A stretch of DNA of 6,882 bases. Source: Acidobacteriota bacterium (GTDB taxonomy: Bacteria; Acidobacteriota; Aminicenantia; Aminicenantales; Saccharicenantaceae). The notes below the pieces were generated by a model. That model saw only the letters and a program-made list of their open reading frames with translations, had not been told where the DNA came from and did not search any database. Below are positions 1 through 5,942 of this stretch, one piece after another (position 1 is the first letter of the stretch; the number at the start of each line of letters is the position of its first letter). Position numbers and translations under genes: made by a program. Location of the stretch: contig DMVN01000254.1 in NCBI GenBank assembly GCA_003476685.1, forward strand, positions 2,863-9,744, in the 5' to 3' direction.

Positions 1-2
1 CC

Positions 3-1214
3 ATGGCTGATGTGCACCAAACAGGAGTAGTGCCCACTTTTCATCGGCTGGGAGAGTTGAAGATTGAGCGCATGGAACAGGAGCTCAGGGAGTTTAATCG
101 CCATCGGCCGATTGCTCTGGTCTTGCCGGTAACTCCGGCTGAACTTGACTCGCCGGCTCTAAAAGGAATCCTCCATCATCTGCAAGACATAGATTATTTA
201 AATGAAGTTGTGGTGGTGCTCGGCCGGACTGATAAGGAAGAAGATTTTCACAAGACAAAAAAGCTATTTTCTGTTTTACCGCAACGGCATCGGGTTATCT
301 GGGCCTCGGGACCTCATCTGGGCGAGCTTTATAAAGTCCTGGAAGAGGCCGACCTCTCACCTGGCGGCGACGGCAAAGGAAGGTCAGCCTGGGTGGCTTA
401 TGGCTACATTCTGGCCCGGGAAGAAAGCCGGGTCATCGCCCTGCATGACTGTGATATCGTGAATTACTCCCGGGAATTGCTGGCCCGACTCTGTTATCCA
501 GTGGCTTCGCCCCATATTGATTACGCTTTCTGCAAGGGTTATTACGCCCGGGTTACCGATAGGCTGCATGGCCGGGTGACGCGTCTTTTTGTCTTTCCGC
601 TCGTCAGAAGCCTGATCAGGATTTATGGCCACCTGCCTTTCCTGACCTACCTGGACAGTTTCCGTTATCCGCTGGCCGGTGAGTTTTCCATGGTGGCTGA
701 GCTGGCCCGGATAAACAGGATACCTTCAGACTGGGGACTGGAAATTGAGACCCTGGCTGAGGTTTACCGGAATTTTTCTCTCAGGCGAATCTGCCAGGCT
801 GAAATCATGGAGACGTACGAGCACAAACATCAACCTCTCTCAGCCGAAGACCCCAGCACCGGTCTGATGAAAATGTCCGTGGATATTGCCAGGGCCATCT
901 TCAGAAACCTGGCCATTGAGGGCATTGTGCTGGCCGAAAGCACTCTGCGGACCCTGATTGTCAATTACCAGCGCACGGCCAAGGACTACGTCAAGCGCTT
1001 TCAGGATGAATCAGAAATAAACGGCCTGGTGTTTGATTATCACAAGGAAAGCCAGATGACTGAAGCTTTTACCCGGGCCCTGCAGATTGCCGGCCAGAAG
1101 TTTCTGGAAGACCCGCTCTATTCACCCCACATCCCCAACTGGAACCGGGTGGTAGCTGCCATCCCCGATTTCCTGGACCGGCTTAGCGCTACCGTCGAAG
1201 ATTTGAACCGCTGA
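3..1214 (+). CDS. gpgS: Glucosyl-3-phosphoglycerate synthase (GT81, GpgS-like)
   Basis: Cytosolic GT-A-fold retaining transferase, expected to move glucose from an NDP-glucose to 3-phosphoglycerate, the first step to glucosylglycerate. The 403 residues match the usual family length of about 400. Seen: the family-like N-terminus with HQTG at 5-8; GKGRSAW at 124-130, the donor-binding GKG segment; the DCD metal-binding motif at 149-151; PLAGE at 223-227; GLEIE at 245-249; and H274/H276, near where GT81 enzymes place a metal-binding histidine. There is no signal peptide or membrane segment. The ATG lies two bases from the window edge, so no ribosome site is visible and the start could lie upstream, although the N-terminus already looks complete. 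A mannosyl-3-phosphoglycerate or mannosylglycerate type specificity cannot be excluded. The phosphatase that normally completes the pathway is not in the window; it may lie upstream. Confidence 0.82.
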   Translation: MADVHQTGVVPTFHRLGELKIERMEQELREFNRHRPIALVLPVTPAELDSPALKGILHHLQDIDYLNEVVVVLGRTDKEEDFHKTKKLFSVLPQRHRVIWASGPHLGELYKVLEEADLSPGGDGKGRSAWVAYGYILAREESRVIALHDCDIVNYSRELLARLCYPVASPHIDYAFCKGYYARVTDRLHGRVTRLFVFPLVRSLIRIYGHLPFLTYLDSFRYPLAGEFSMVAELARINRIPSDWGLEIETLAEVYRNFSLRRICQAEIMETYEHKHQPLSAEDPSTGLMKMSVDIARAIFRNLAIEGIVLAESTLRTLIVNYQRTAKDYVKRFQDESEINGLVFDYHKESQMTEAFTRALQIAGQKFLEDPLYSPHIPNWNRVVAAIPDFLDRLSATVEDLNR

Positions 1215-1250
1215 AAAAATGGGGACAAAAAAAAGGGAAAAAAAGGGGAC

Positions 1251-1507
1251 ACAATCTATATTTCCTGTTTTCCCCTCTGGCTCATCCTGTGAAAAGTAGC
1301 TTACCCCGGGAAATTATGGATTCCCTAAATTTATAGTGAGAAAATTGAGGACGCCCTAAAAGTGGTCAGGCTTTAAAAATGGCTACACCCTAACACTATC
1401 ATATTCACTTATTCACCTATTTTTATAACGCAAATGAAAACCAAATGGTGAAGCACGATACCTTTTTGCCTGTTTTTGCGGGCCGCACCAGGCAAAATAT
1501 AGATTGT
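1251..1507. repeat. 13-bp inverted repeat pair inside the scar
   Basis: ACAATCTATATTT at 1251-1263 recurs as its exact reverse complement, AAATATAGATTGT, at 1495-1507. The left arm overlaps the left terminal motif of the proposed element, so the right arm could be an older element end or the trace of a second nested copy. Confidence 0.55.
1464..1497. repeat. 9-bp stem hairpin in the intergenic scar
   Basis: TTTTGCCTG (1464-1472) pairs perfectly with CAGGCAAAA (1489-1497) around a 16-nt GC-rich loop. It abuts the right arm of the 13-bp inverted repeat, an arrangement like the subterminal hairpins bound by Y1 transposases. It is not followed by a T-run and so is not a good terminator. Confidence 0.35.
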
Positions 1508-1702
1508 TTATCCTGCGGTTTAGACCCTGGTTAAGGTTGAGGATTAATCAGCCGGGTGCCTTTCTAGGTAATGTCGTTGTTAGCCCTTCGCCTGTTCTTA
1601 AAGCCAGAAATTGGGGAATGAGTATTGTGTCCCCCGTTTTTTAACCAAAAACTAACACTTGGTTCTAAGTTTCTTAACATCTTCCCTATATCCTGATAAC
1701 CG

Positions 1703-2896
1703 ATGTACATAGCGATCTTAATACTGCTTGGCTTCTCCAGCCTTTATCTCATTTTGCTGACCGTGATGACTTTAATTTACCGGCCTAACCGAAAAAAGAC
1801 CGGCCAGCCGACCAATTCCCTGGCCAAAAGCGATTATCCCTGGGTCAGCATCTTAAAGCCGGTAAAAGGGGTTGATGATGGCCTGGAAGCCAACCTGGAA
1901 TCTTTCTATCACCTTGATTATCCTGTTTATGAGATTCTGTTCGCGGTTGATAGCTGGCAGGATAGAGAGGTTGAAATAATAAGAAGGGTGGCCGACCGAC
2001 ATCCGAAGATTTACACCAGAATTCTGGCCACGGGACATCACCCGACGGAAAACCCTAAAATTCACAAGTTAACCTGCCTGGAAAGCGAGAGCCGGGGCTG
2101 CCTCTTCTGGGTGACAGATGCTAACGTCAGAGTGGAACCGGATACTCTGCGCTGTCTGGTGGCTGAATATAAAGTAAGCGGGGCCAGATTTATCTTCTCC
2201 CCGATTCTGGGCGCAGCCAGCCGGACCTTCGCCAGTCTGATGGAAAACACCAGCCTAAATTTTTTTACTTCGGGCAACGTTATCACTCTTTGGAAGATCT
2301 TTTCCAAGCCGGTAGTGGTCGGGAAGTCGATGTTGATTGAAGGGGCAGCGCTTAAAACTCTTGGCGGTTTTAAGTACTTCAAGGATTATCTGGCCGAAGA
2401 CTATCTGATCGGCAAATCATTTATGGAAAGTGGGTTCAGAGTCAGCACTGACTATACCTGGGTGGCCAACATCAACCAGCGAGCCACCATCAAAAGTTTC
2501 TACAAAAGAATGGCCAGGTGGGCCAGGCTGCGCTATCAATTGCATCGGCCTGCCTATTTATCTGAAATATTACTCAACCCCATGGTTCTGGCGCTGGCCA
2601 GCCTGCCCGTGGTTGGGGCAGGCTTCTGGTGGTTGGTTCCGTTAGCTATTGGGGTTAAGGTCCTACTGGAATATCTGAATTTCGTCGTGGTTAATGCTCA
2701 GGACCGTGGCCGTTGGCAAAATCATCTTTTATTTCCACTGATGGTGGTTACCAAAGATTTAATATTTCTGGCGGTTTATCTGACGCCGTTTTTCAGTTCG
2801 ACGGTAGACTGGCGGGGTGGCCGGATTAAAGTGGGAAAAAATTCATTAATCTGCCATAAGCCGAGCTTTGAACAATTGATTTATGAAGAAGCCTGA
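1703..2896 (+). CDS. GT21 membrane glycosyltransferase (ceramide glucosyltransferase/HpnI-like)
   Basis: Inner-membrane family 21 transferase, expected to add a sugar from an NDP-sugar to a lipid on the cytosolic face. There is an N-terminal membrane helix at about 3-26, then a catalytic domain with every GT21 signature: VSILKPVKGVD at 48-58, D83 (D1), NPKIHKL at 117-123, D139 in VTDAN (D2), E232-D233 in LAEDY (D3) and RMARW at 269-273, which fits the (Q/R)xxRW motif. Further helices lie at about 293-330 and 342-362, followed by the VDWRGG tail at 368-373. Length 397 fits the family. No good Shine-Dalgarno precedes the ATG, but the start places the first helix correctly. Bacterial homologues include HpnI, which adds GlcNAc to bacteriohopanetetrol, and sphingolipid glucosyltransferases. 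No hopanoid gene is visible, so the acceptor is unknown. Its stop lies inside the next gene. Confidence 0.85.
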   Translation: MYIAILILLGFSSLYLILLTVMTLIYRPNRKKTGQPTNSLAKSDYPWVSILKPVKGVDDGLEANLESFYHLDYPVYEILFAVDSWQDREVEIIRRVADRHPKIYTRILATGHHPTENPKIHKLTCLESESRGCLFWVTDANVRVEPDTLRCLVAEYKVSGARFIFSPILGAASRTFASLMENTSLNFFTSGNVITLWKIFSKPVVVGKSMLIEGAALKTLGGFKYFKDYLAEDYLIGKSFMESGFRVSTDYTWVANINQRATIKSFYKRMARWARLRYQLHRPAYLSEILLNPMVLALASLPVVGAGFWWLVPLAIGVKVLLEYLNFVVVNAQDRGRWQNHLLFPLMVVTKDLIFLAVYLTPFFSSTVDWRGGRIKVGKNSLICHKPSFEQLIYEEA

Positions 2897-4232
2897 GTTA
2901 GCCCACATCATTGCCGTTCATATGGGATTGGGTCATCTAAGGGCGGCTTATCCTCTCCGAAATTTTTCCAGTCAAGGCCTAATTATCTGGGGTTCCAGAA
3001 ATTATGCTGCTCCTGGTGAGAAAAAATACTGGCGGTTAATAAGGAAAACCTACTATTTTCTATCCCGGGTCGGCTCCTTTCCTGTCGTTGGCAAGATAGG
3101 GCTAAAAATAATCATGGCCATCCAGAGGATTCCTTCTTTCTACCCGAAGAAGGATTTAAGCCGGCCCAACCTGGCGGTAAGGTTTCTTAAAATTCTGATA
3201 AAGCGGGCCAGGCTGTGTAGAACCCTGCCTGATTACTTAGCTTCCGACTGCCTGCCTGTTATAAACACCTTTTATGCTACGGCCATAGCCCTGGAAAGCC
3301 TGCCAGAAAAAAGTCCAGGGGACAGAAAAAATTTTCTGATTATCTGCGATGCCGATATCAACCGGGTCTGGGTTCCGGAAAGGCCAGCCGCCAGTCGAAT
3401 CAACTATCTGGTTCCCTGCACCCAGGTCAGAAACAGGCTGCTAACCTATGGGGTCAAGCCTGAAAACATTTTTATGACCGGATTTCCTTTGCCGGTAGAA
3501 AATCTGGGAACAGAAACTGGACTGGAAGTTCTGAAGATAGACCTTCTGGCCAGGCTGTTACGCCTGGACCCATCCGGCAAGTTTTTTGCTTATCACCGCC
3601 ATTCGGTGTCTCGTTGGCTGGAACTAAAAAAAATACCCGAGGACCGAGAAAACCATTATACAGTAATGTATGCCATCGGCGGGGCCGGAGCCCAGACCGA
3701 TCTGGCCAGGCGTATCTTGAAAAGTCTTGGTCCTTTAATCCGGACGGGCCGGGTCCGGCTGCTTCTGTCCTGTGGGGTTCAGCGCCGGGTTCTGGAAAAG
3801 ACCCTTAAATTCATCAACCAGCAGGGGCTCTGGGACGAAATCGGTCGCAATATCCATCTGATTTTCAGTGATAATGTTTTTGAATATTTTGAACTGTTCA
3901 ACCGCTGGCTCAGACAGACCGATGTTCTCTGGACCAAGCCCAGCGAACTTTCTTTTTATTGCGCCCTAGGCTTGCCAATTATTATGGCTGATCCTATAGG
4001 GCCACAGGAAGAACTCAATAAACGCTGGTTGATGGAAATCCATGCCGGGCTAGTTCCGCCTGGACCGCCGGAGTACTGTCAGGAATGGCTTTCAGACCTT
4101 AGAGAAAATGGCCGGCTGGCCGAAGCCGCCTGGGACGGTTTTCTAAAGGCGCGGAAGCTCGGCACCTATAAGATAAAGAGATTGATTGAAAACGGAGAAT
4201 ATTCAGAAGAAATCTCCCCCTTAAAGCAATAA
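2883..4232 (+). CDS. GT-B-fold glycosyltransferase, MurG/MGDG-synthase-like, divergent
   Basis: A 449-residue protein with the layout of a GT-B transferase. The N-terminal Rossmann strand ends in the glycine loop GLGHLRAA (15-22), like the GGGH loop of MGDG synthases and MurG. The middle has LVPCTQVRNRLLTYGVKP (176-193) followed by MTGFPLP (198-204), which resembles the segment before the interdomain linker in diacylglycerol glucosyltransferases. The C-terminal domain starts with YAIGGAGAQ (263-271) and carries WTKPSELSFYCALGLPII (350-367) and PIGPQEELN (371-379), the nucleotide-sugar site. No membrane helix is clear, but the basic, aromatic stretch at 47-110 could touch the membrane. It overlaps the GT21 gene by 14 bp with no good ribosome site of its own, suggesting translational coupling. 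I infer that it adds a second sugar to the product of that enzyme. Exact donor and acceptor are unknown. Confidence 0.65.
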   Translation: MKKPELAHIIAVHMGLGHLRAAYPLRNFSSQGLIIWGSRNYAAPGEKKYWRLIRKTYYFLSRVGSFPVVGKIGLKIIMAIQRIPSFYPKKDLSRPNLAVRFLKILIKRARLCRTLPDYLASDCLPVINTFYATAIALESLPEKSPGDRKNFLIICDADINRVWVPERPAASRINYLVPCTQVRNRLLTYGVKPENIFMTGFPLPVENLGTETGLEVLKIDLLARLLRLDPSGKFFAYHRHSVSRWLELKKIPEDRENHYTVMYAIGGAGAQTDLARRILKSLGPLIRTGRVRLLLSCGVQRRVLEKTLKFINQQGLWDEIGRNIHLIFSDNVFEYFELFNRWLRQTDVLWTKPSELSFYCALGLPIIMADPIGPQEELNKRWLMEIHAGLVPPGPPEYCQEWLSDLRENGRLAEAAWDGFLKARKLGTYKIKRLIENGEYSEEISPLKQ

Positions 4233-4260
4233 AAACAAGAGCTTTAAGAAGTATATTTTT
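4220..4260 (+). terminator. Weak hairpin with T-run after the glycosyltransferases
   Basis: CTTAAAGC (4220-4227) and GCTTTAAG (4241-4248) form a perfect 8-bp stem with a 13-nt loop spanning the stop codon, followed by a T5 run at 4256-4260. The stem is AT-rich and the T-run is seven bases away, so termination would be weak at best. Confidence 0.3.
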
Positions 4261-4262
4261 CT

Positions 4263-4290
4263 GGCAACCCTTTTACCCCTTCCCGTGTCT
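4263..4290 (+). promoter_or_regulatory. Possible ECF-type promoter before the sigma factor gene
   Basis: GGCAAC (4263-4268) is followed after 16 nt by GTGTCT (4285-4290), which resembles the GGAAC and GTC boxes of ECF promoters. ECF sigma genes commonly autoregulate. Neither box is a consensus match, so this is a hypothesis from position and form only. Confidence 0.25.
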
Positions 4291-4298
4291 TTACTTAT

Positions 4299-4352
4299 GA
4301 GGTTTCACCGATGCTGGCAGTTAATTATTCTCTGGTTTTAAGGATGACGATG
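4299..4352 (+). promoter_or_regulatory. Two candidate ribosome sites that decide the sigma factor start
   Basis: GAGG at 4299-4302 lies 8 nt before the ATG at 4311. AAGGA at 4340-4344 lies 5 nt before a second in-frame ATG at 4350 (residue 14). Both are plausible. The conserved sigma region begins only near residue 42, so the protein sequence does not choose between them. Confidence 0.4.
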
Positions 4353-4991
4353 GTTGATAATATAACCAGAACCGTACCGGCCGGCGAGTTGACAGGAGAA
4401 AGGTTCTTGGAGACGAAGTCAAAAAGCTTGCAAACTGCTGATTTAGCTGAACTTATCAGCAGGTCCCGTTCTGGCCAGCTGGAGGCCTTTGAGCAGCTTT
4501 ATGACCTCTACAAGAGGAAAGTTTACGGGCTGGCCTATAATTTAACCCGGGACCACCAGACAGCCGAAGACCTCGTCCAGGATATCTTCCTGAAGATTTT
4601 TTCGGCCATAAACGACATTGACCGGCCCGAACTCTTCCCGGCCTGGGTCTACCGCGTAGCCCTGAATACCTGCTATAGTCACCTGCGCCGGGAAAAAACT
4701 TATGGGGAAAAGCTGGAGGTCCTGGCTCCGGTAGATGAAGGACAAACTGATGAAGCCTTTGATTCCAGGCCTGATGACCTGACTCGGGCTGTTAACGAAG
4801 CCCTGGCCCGGCTGCCGGAGAAGCTCCGGACGGTTTTTCTCCTGCACGAAGTTGACGGGCTAACCCACGAAGAGATTGCGGCTGTGCTGGGCTGTCAGCC
4901 CGGGACTTCAAAGTCTCAATTATTCAAGGCCCGGATGAAATTGAGAAAAATTCTTAAAAAGAAAAAACTCCTGGAAGGAGCCAATCAATGA
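4311..4991 (+). CDS. RNA polymerase sigma factor, ECF subfamily (sigma-70)
   Basis: An alternative sigma factor that directs RNA polymerase to a small regulon, held inactive by the anti-sigma factor encoded next. Region 2 spans about 45-127 with FEQLYDLYKRKVYGLAYNLT (60-79), AEDLVQDIFLKIF (85-97) and FPAWVYRVALNTC (109-121). Region 4 spans about 157-215 with LPEKLRTVFLLHEVDGLTHE (168-187) and the helix-turn-helix LTHEEIAAVLGC...SKSQLFKARMKLRK. Regions 1.1 and 3 are absent, as expected for ECF factors. The ~40-residue N-terminal extension is not conserved-looking, and the true start may be residue 14 (4350). The gene begins 78 bp after the GT-B gene behind only a weak terminator, so read-through from the glycosyltransferases is possible. 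The stop overlaps the anti-sigma start by 4 bp (ATGA). The ECF subgroup cannot be assigned by eye. Confidence 0.9.
   Translation: MLAVNYSLVLRMTMVDNITRTVPAGELTGERFLETKSKSLQTADLAELISRSRSGQLEAFEQLYDLYKRKVYGLAYNLTRDHQTAEDLVQDIFLKIFSAINDIDRPELFPAWVYRVALNTCYSHLRREKTYGEKLEVLAPVDEGQTDEAFDSRPDDLTRAVNEALARLPEKLRTVFLLHEVDGLTHEEIAAVLGCQPGTSKSQLFKARMKLRKILKKKKLLEGANQ
4973..4980 (+). promoter_or_regulatory. Strong ribosome binding site of the anti-sigma gene
   Basis: GGAAGGAG lies 7 nt before the ATG at 4988, inside the end of the sigma gene. It is the best Shine-Dalgarno in the window and fixes the anti-sigma start at the ATGA overlap. Confidence 0.7.
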
Positions 4992-5863
4992 GATGCCATC
5001 AAGCCCAGCGTTTAATCAATGAGCTCCTGGATGGGGAGCTGCAGGAGCAAGACCAGAGCCAGCTTCAGGCTCATCTCGCCAGCTGCGCCGGTTGCCGGGA
5101 ATTGTACGAGGATTTGAAAACCATAAAAGAAACATTTGGGCCGACGGGTGAAATGGAACCCTCAAAAGAAGTCTGGGAAAAGCTGAAAAGCCGGCTCCAG
5201 GCCGAAATCATTCCGCAGCTTCAGCCCAGGCCGGTCGCGGTCAATCCGGAAAAAACTTTTGGGAAAAAAGCCCGCTGGTTTCAGCTGCCCTCACCGGTTT
5301 TTAAGTATGGACTGGCCAGCCTGGTTTTCCTGGCCCTGATGGCCGGAGCGTTCTTCCTGGGACGTAACTTCCGCCCCGGGGCGCGGCCGGAGATTCAGGT
5401 AGCTTCTGAGAACCCGGCGCTCCAGAAAATCGAGGAAGCCGAGTTTTATTACCGTCAGGCTATTCAGTCTTTGACCCAGGCTCTGGAAACTACCGATAAT
5501 GGGCTACCGCCGGAGATGGTAGAAATCCTGCAGGCCAACCTCAGCCTCCTGGACCGGACGATAGAGCTCTGCCAGCAGGCAGTCAACGAACAACCCGATA
5601 ACCTGCAGGCCCGCGAGTACCTGTTGAGCGCCTATAACTCCAAGGCCAGATTTCTCAACGGTCTGCTGGAAACCAAAAAATCATTAACCGGCCCCGGGCT
5701 GGAAAAAAACCTTCACCGTCACGATGCATGGCTACCGTTTCATCGATGGCTGCCAGGTTATTGCACGGGAATCCCCGCGGTGCTGCAGTATGCATCCCTG
5801 TGCGGCCTGCAGCCTCTGCGGGGCATTGATTGCCGGGGGTATGGATACGGTCGTCTCCCTTGA
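4988..5863 (+). CDS. Zinc-finger (zf-HC2) anti-sigma factor, 3' end replaced at the junction
   Basis: A single-pass membrane protein that should bind and inhibit the ECF factor encoded just before it. The cytosolic N-terminus has the zinc-binding anti-sigma pattern: C3 and the H29-xxx-C33-xx-C36 motif. A linker follows, then one membrane helix at about 106-125 (YGLASLVFLALMAGAFFLG). The outer part, about 130-240, is helical and Q/L/E-rich with tetratricopeptide-like spacing (EEAEFYYRQAIQSLTQALE, then DNLQAREYLLSAYNSKARFL), probably a stress-sensing domain. After about residue 241 (base 5710) the character changes abruptly to a W/H/R/P/G/C-rich tail. There a different + frame encodes a much more protein-like sequence, so I read the last 50 residues as out-of-frame archaeal DNA and not a real domain. 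The native protein probably ended within a few residues of there. The ATG overlaps the sigma stop and has a strong ribosome site. Confidence 0.82.
   Translation: MRCHQAQRLINELLDGELQEQDQSQLQAHLASCAGCRELYEDLKTIKETFGPTGEMEPSKEVWEKLKSRLQAEIIPQLQPRPVAVNPEKTFGKKARWFQLPSPVFKYGLASLVFLALMAGAFFLGRNFRPGARPEIQVASENPALQKIEEAEFYYRQAIQSLTQALETTDNGLPPEMVEILQANLSLLDRTIELCQQAVNEQPDNLQAREYLLSAYNSKARFLNGLLETKKSLTGPGLEKNLHRHDAWLPFHRWLPGYCTGIPAVLQYASLCGLQPLRGIDCRGYGYGRLP
5700..5723. other. Probable junction between bacterial and archaeal DNA
   Basis: Up to about 5710 the anti-sigma frame is convincing. From about 5712 another + frame reads as a plausible protein interior with no start signal, and it continues without a break to an archaeal-looking convergent gene pair. 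The A7 run at 5703-5709 lies at the change. The exact breakpoint cannot be fixed to the base. Confidence 0.6.
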
Positions 5864-5942
5864 CCGGTGTTCTCCTGACCCATCCTCGCAGGAGATCACT
5901 GCTGTCTTTACGCTCTTACCCGCTCCGGATATTCACCCATAG
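5712..5942 (+). CDS. C-terminal fragment of a cysteine-rich archaeal protein, 5' truncated
   Basis: The family is not recognised. About 77 residues are visible, ending at the TAG at 5940-5942. The frame is open back to 5688, but the bacterial sequence takes over there. An internal ATG at 5724 has no ribosome site, and the preceding residues FTVT look like part of the same strand, so I read this as the end of a longer protein. Counting from that ATG it has GYRFIDGCQVIARE (3-16), then C20 and C21, HPC26, C29, C32 and C49: seven cysteines in 72 residues with a CxxCxxC core that could bind a metal or iron-sulphur cluster. Its last 27 bp overlap the 3' end of the convergent DUF1616 gene. Function is unknown; a complete short protein starting at 5724 is the alternative. 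Confidence 0.5.
   Translation, partial: FTVTMHGYRFIDGCQVIARESPRCCSMHPCAACSLCGALIAGGMDTVVSLDRCSPDPSSQEITAVFTLLPAPDIHP

Larger units (their letters stand above)
1245..1634. mobile_element. MITE-like or decayed REP/IS200-type element remnant
   Basis: GGGGACACAAT at 1245-1255 is repeated as a perfect 11-bp inverted copy, ATTGTGTCCCC, at 1624-1634, bounding about 390 bp without a gene. Each end can also fold on itself: GGGGA 1245-1249 with TCCCC 1271-1275, and GGGGA 1613-1617 with TCCCC 1630-1634. From memory, GGGGACACAAT followed by CTATATTTCC is a recurring terminal motif around Y1-transposase (IS200/REP-associated) genes in several bacterial phyla; this could not be searched. No transposase remains, so it would be a non-autonomous copy or a scar left after loss of the gene. 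No clear target duplication is seen. Confidence 0.5.
1215..1702. other. Non-coding gap of 488 bp with inverted repeats
   Basis: No open frame with coding character is seen on either strand. The gap starts right after the gpgS stop with an A-rich stretch carrying two GGGGACA copies (1221-1227 and 1245-1251). It then holds the inverted repeats described separately and ends in an AT-rich leader before the GT21 gene. A 6-bp inverted repeat, AACCAA/TTGGTT (1643-1648 and 1659-1664), sits about 40 bp upstream of that gene. A CTATAT box at 1686-1691 has no well-spaced -35, so I do not call a promoter, although one for the downstream genes should lie here. Confidence 0.6.

Noticed and set aside
1221..1255. 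The two GGGGACA copies as the start of a CRISPR or tandem array
   Set aside because: Only two short copies in an A-rich stretch, with no regular spacers or further units; more likely slippage or an element-end duplication.
1464..1497. Hairpin as the gpgS terminator
   Set aside because: It lies 250 bp after the stop codon and lacks a following T-run; its place inside the inverted-repeat scar is a better explanation.
1659..1691. TTGGTT and CTATAT as a sigma-70 promoter for the GT21 gene
   Set aside because: The spacing is 21 bp and both boxes are weak, too poor to call.
1853..2382. Two - strand open frames (70 and 106 codons) inside the GT21 gene
   Set aside because: The + strand carries all the GT21 catalytic motifs across this stretch; the opposite frames look like shadows.
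1703..2896. A firm hpnI assignment for the GT21 gene
   Set aside because: No hopanoid genes (hpnJ, hpnK, shc) are visible, and the motifs are shared by all GT21 enzymes.
5712..5863. The last 50 residues of the anti-sigma ORF as a novel W/H/C-rich domain
   Set aside because: It is the wrong-frame reading of the archaeal cysteine-rich gene; composition changes sharply at about 5710 and the alternative frame is much more protein-like.
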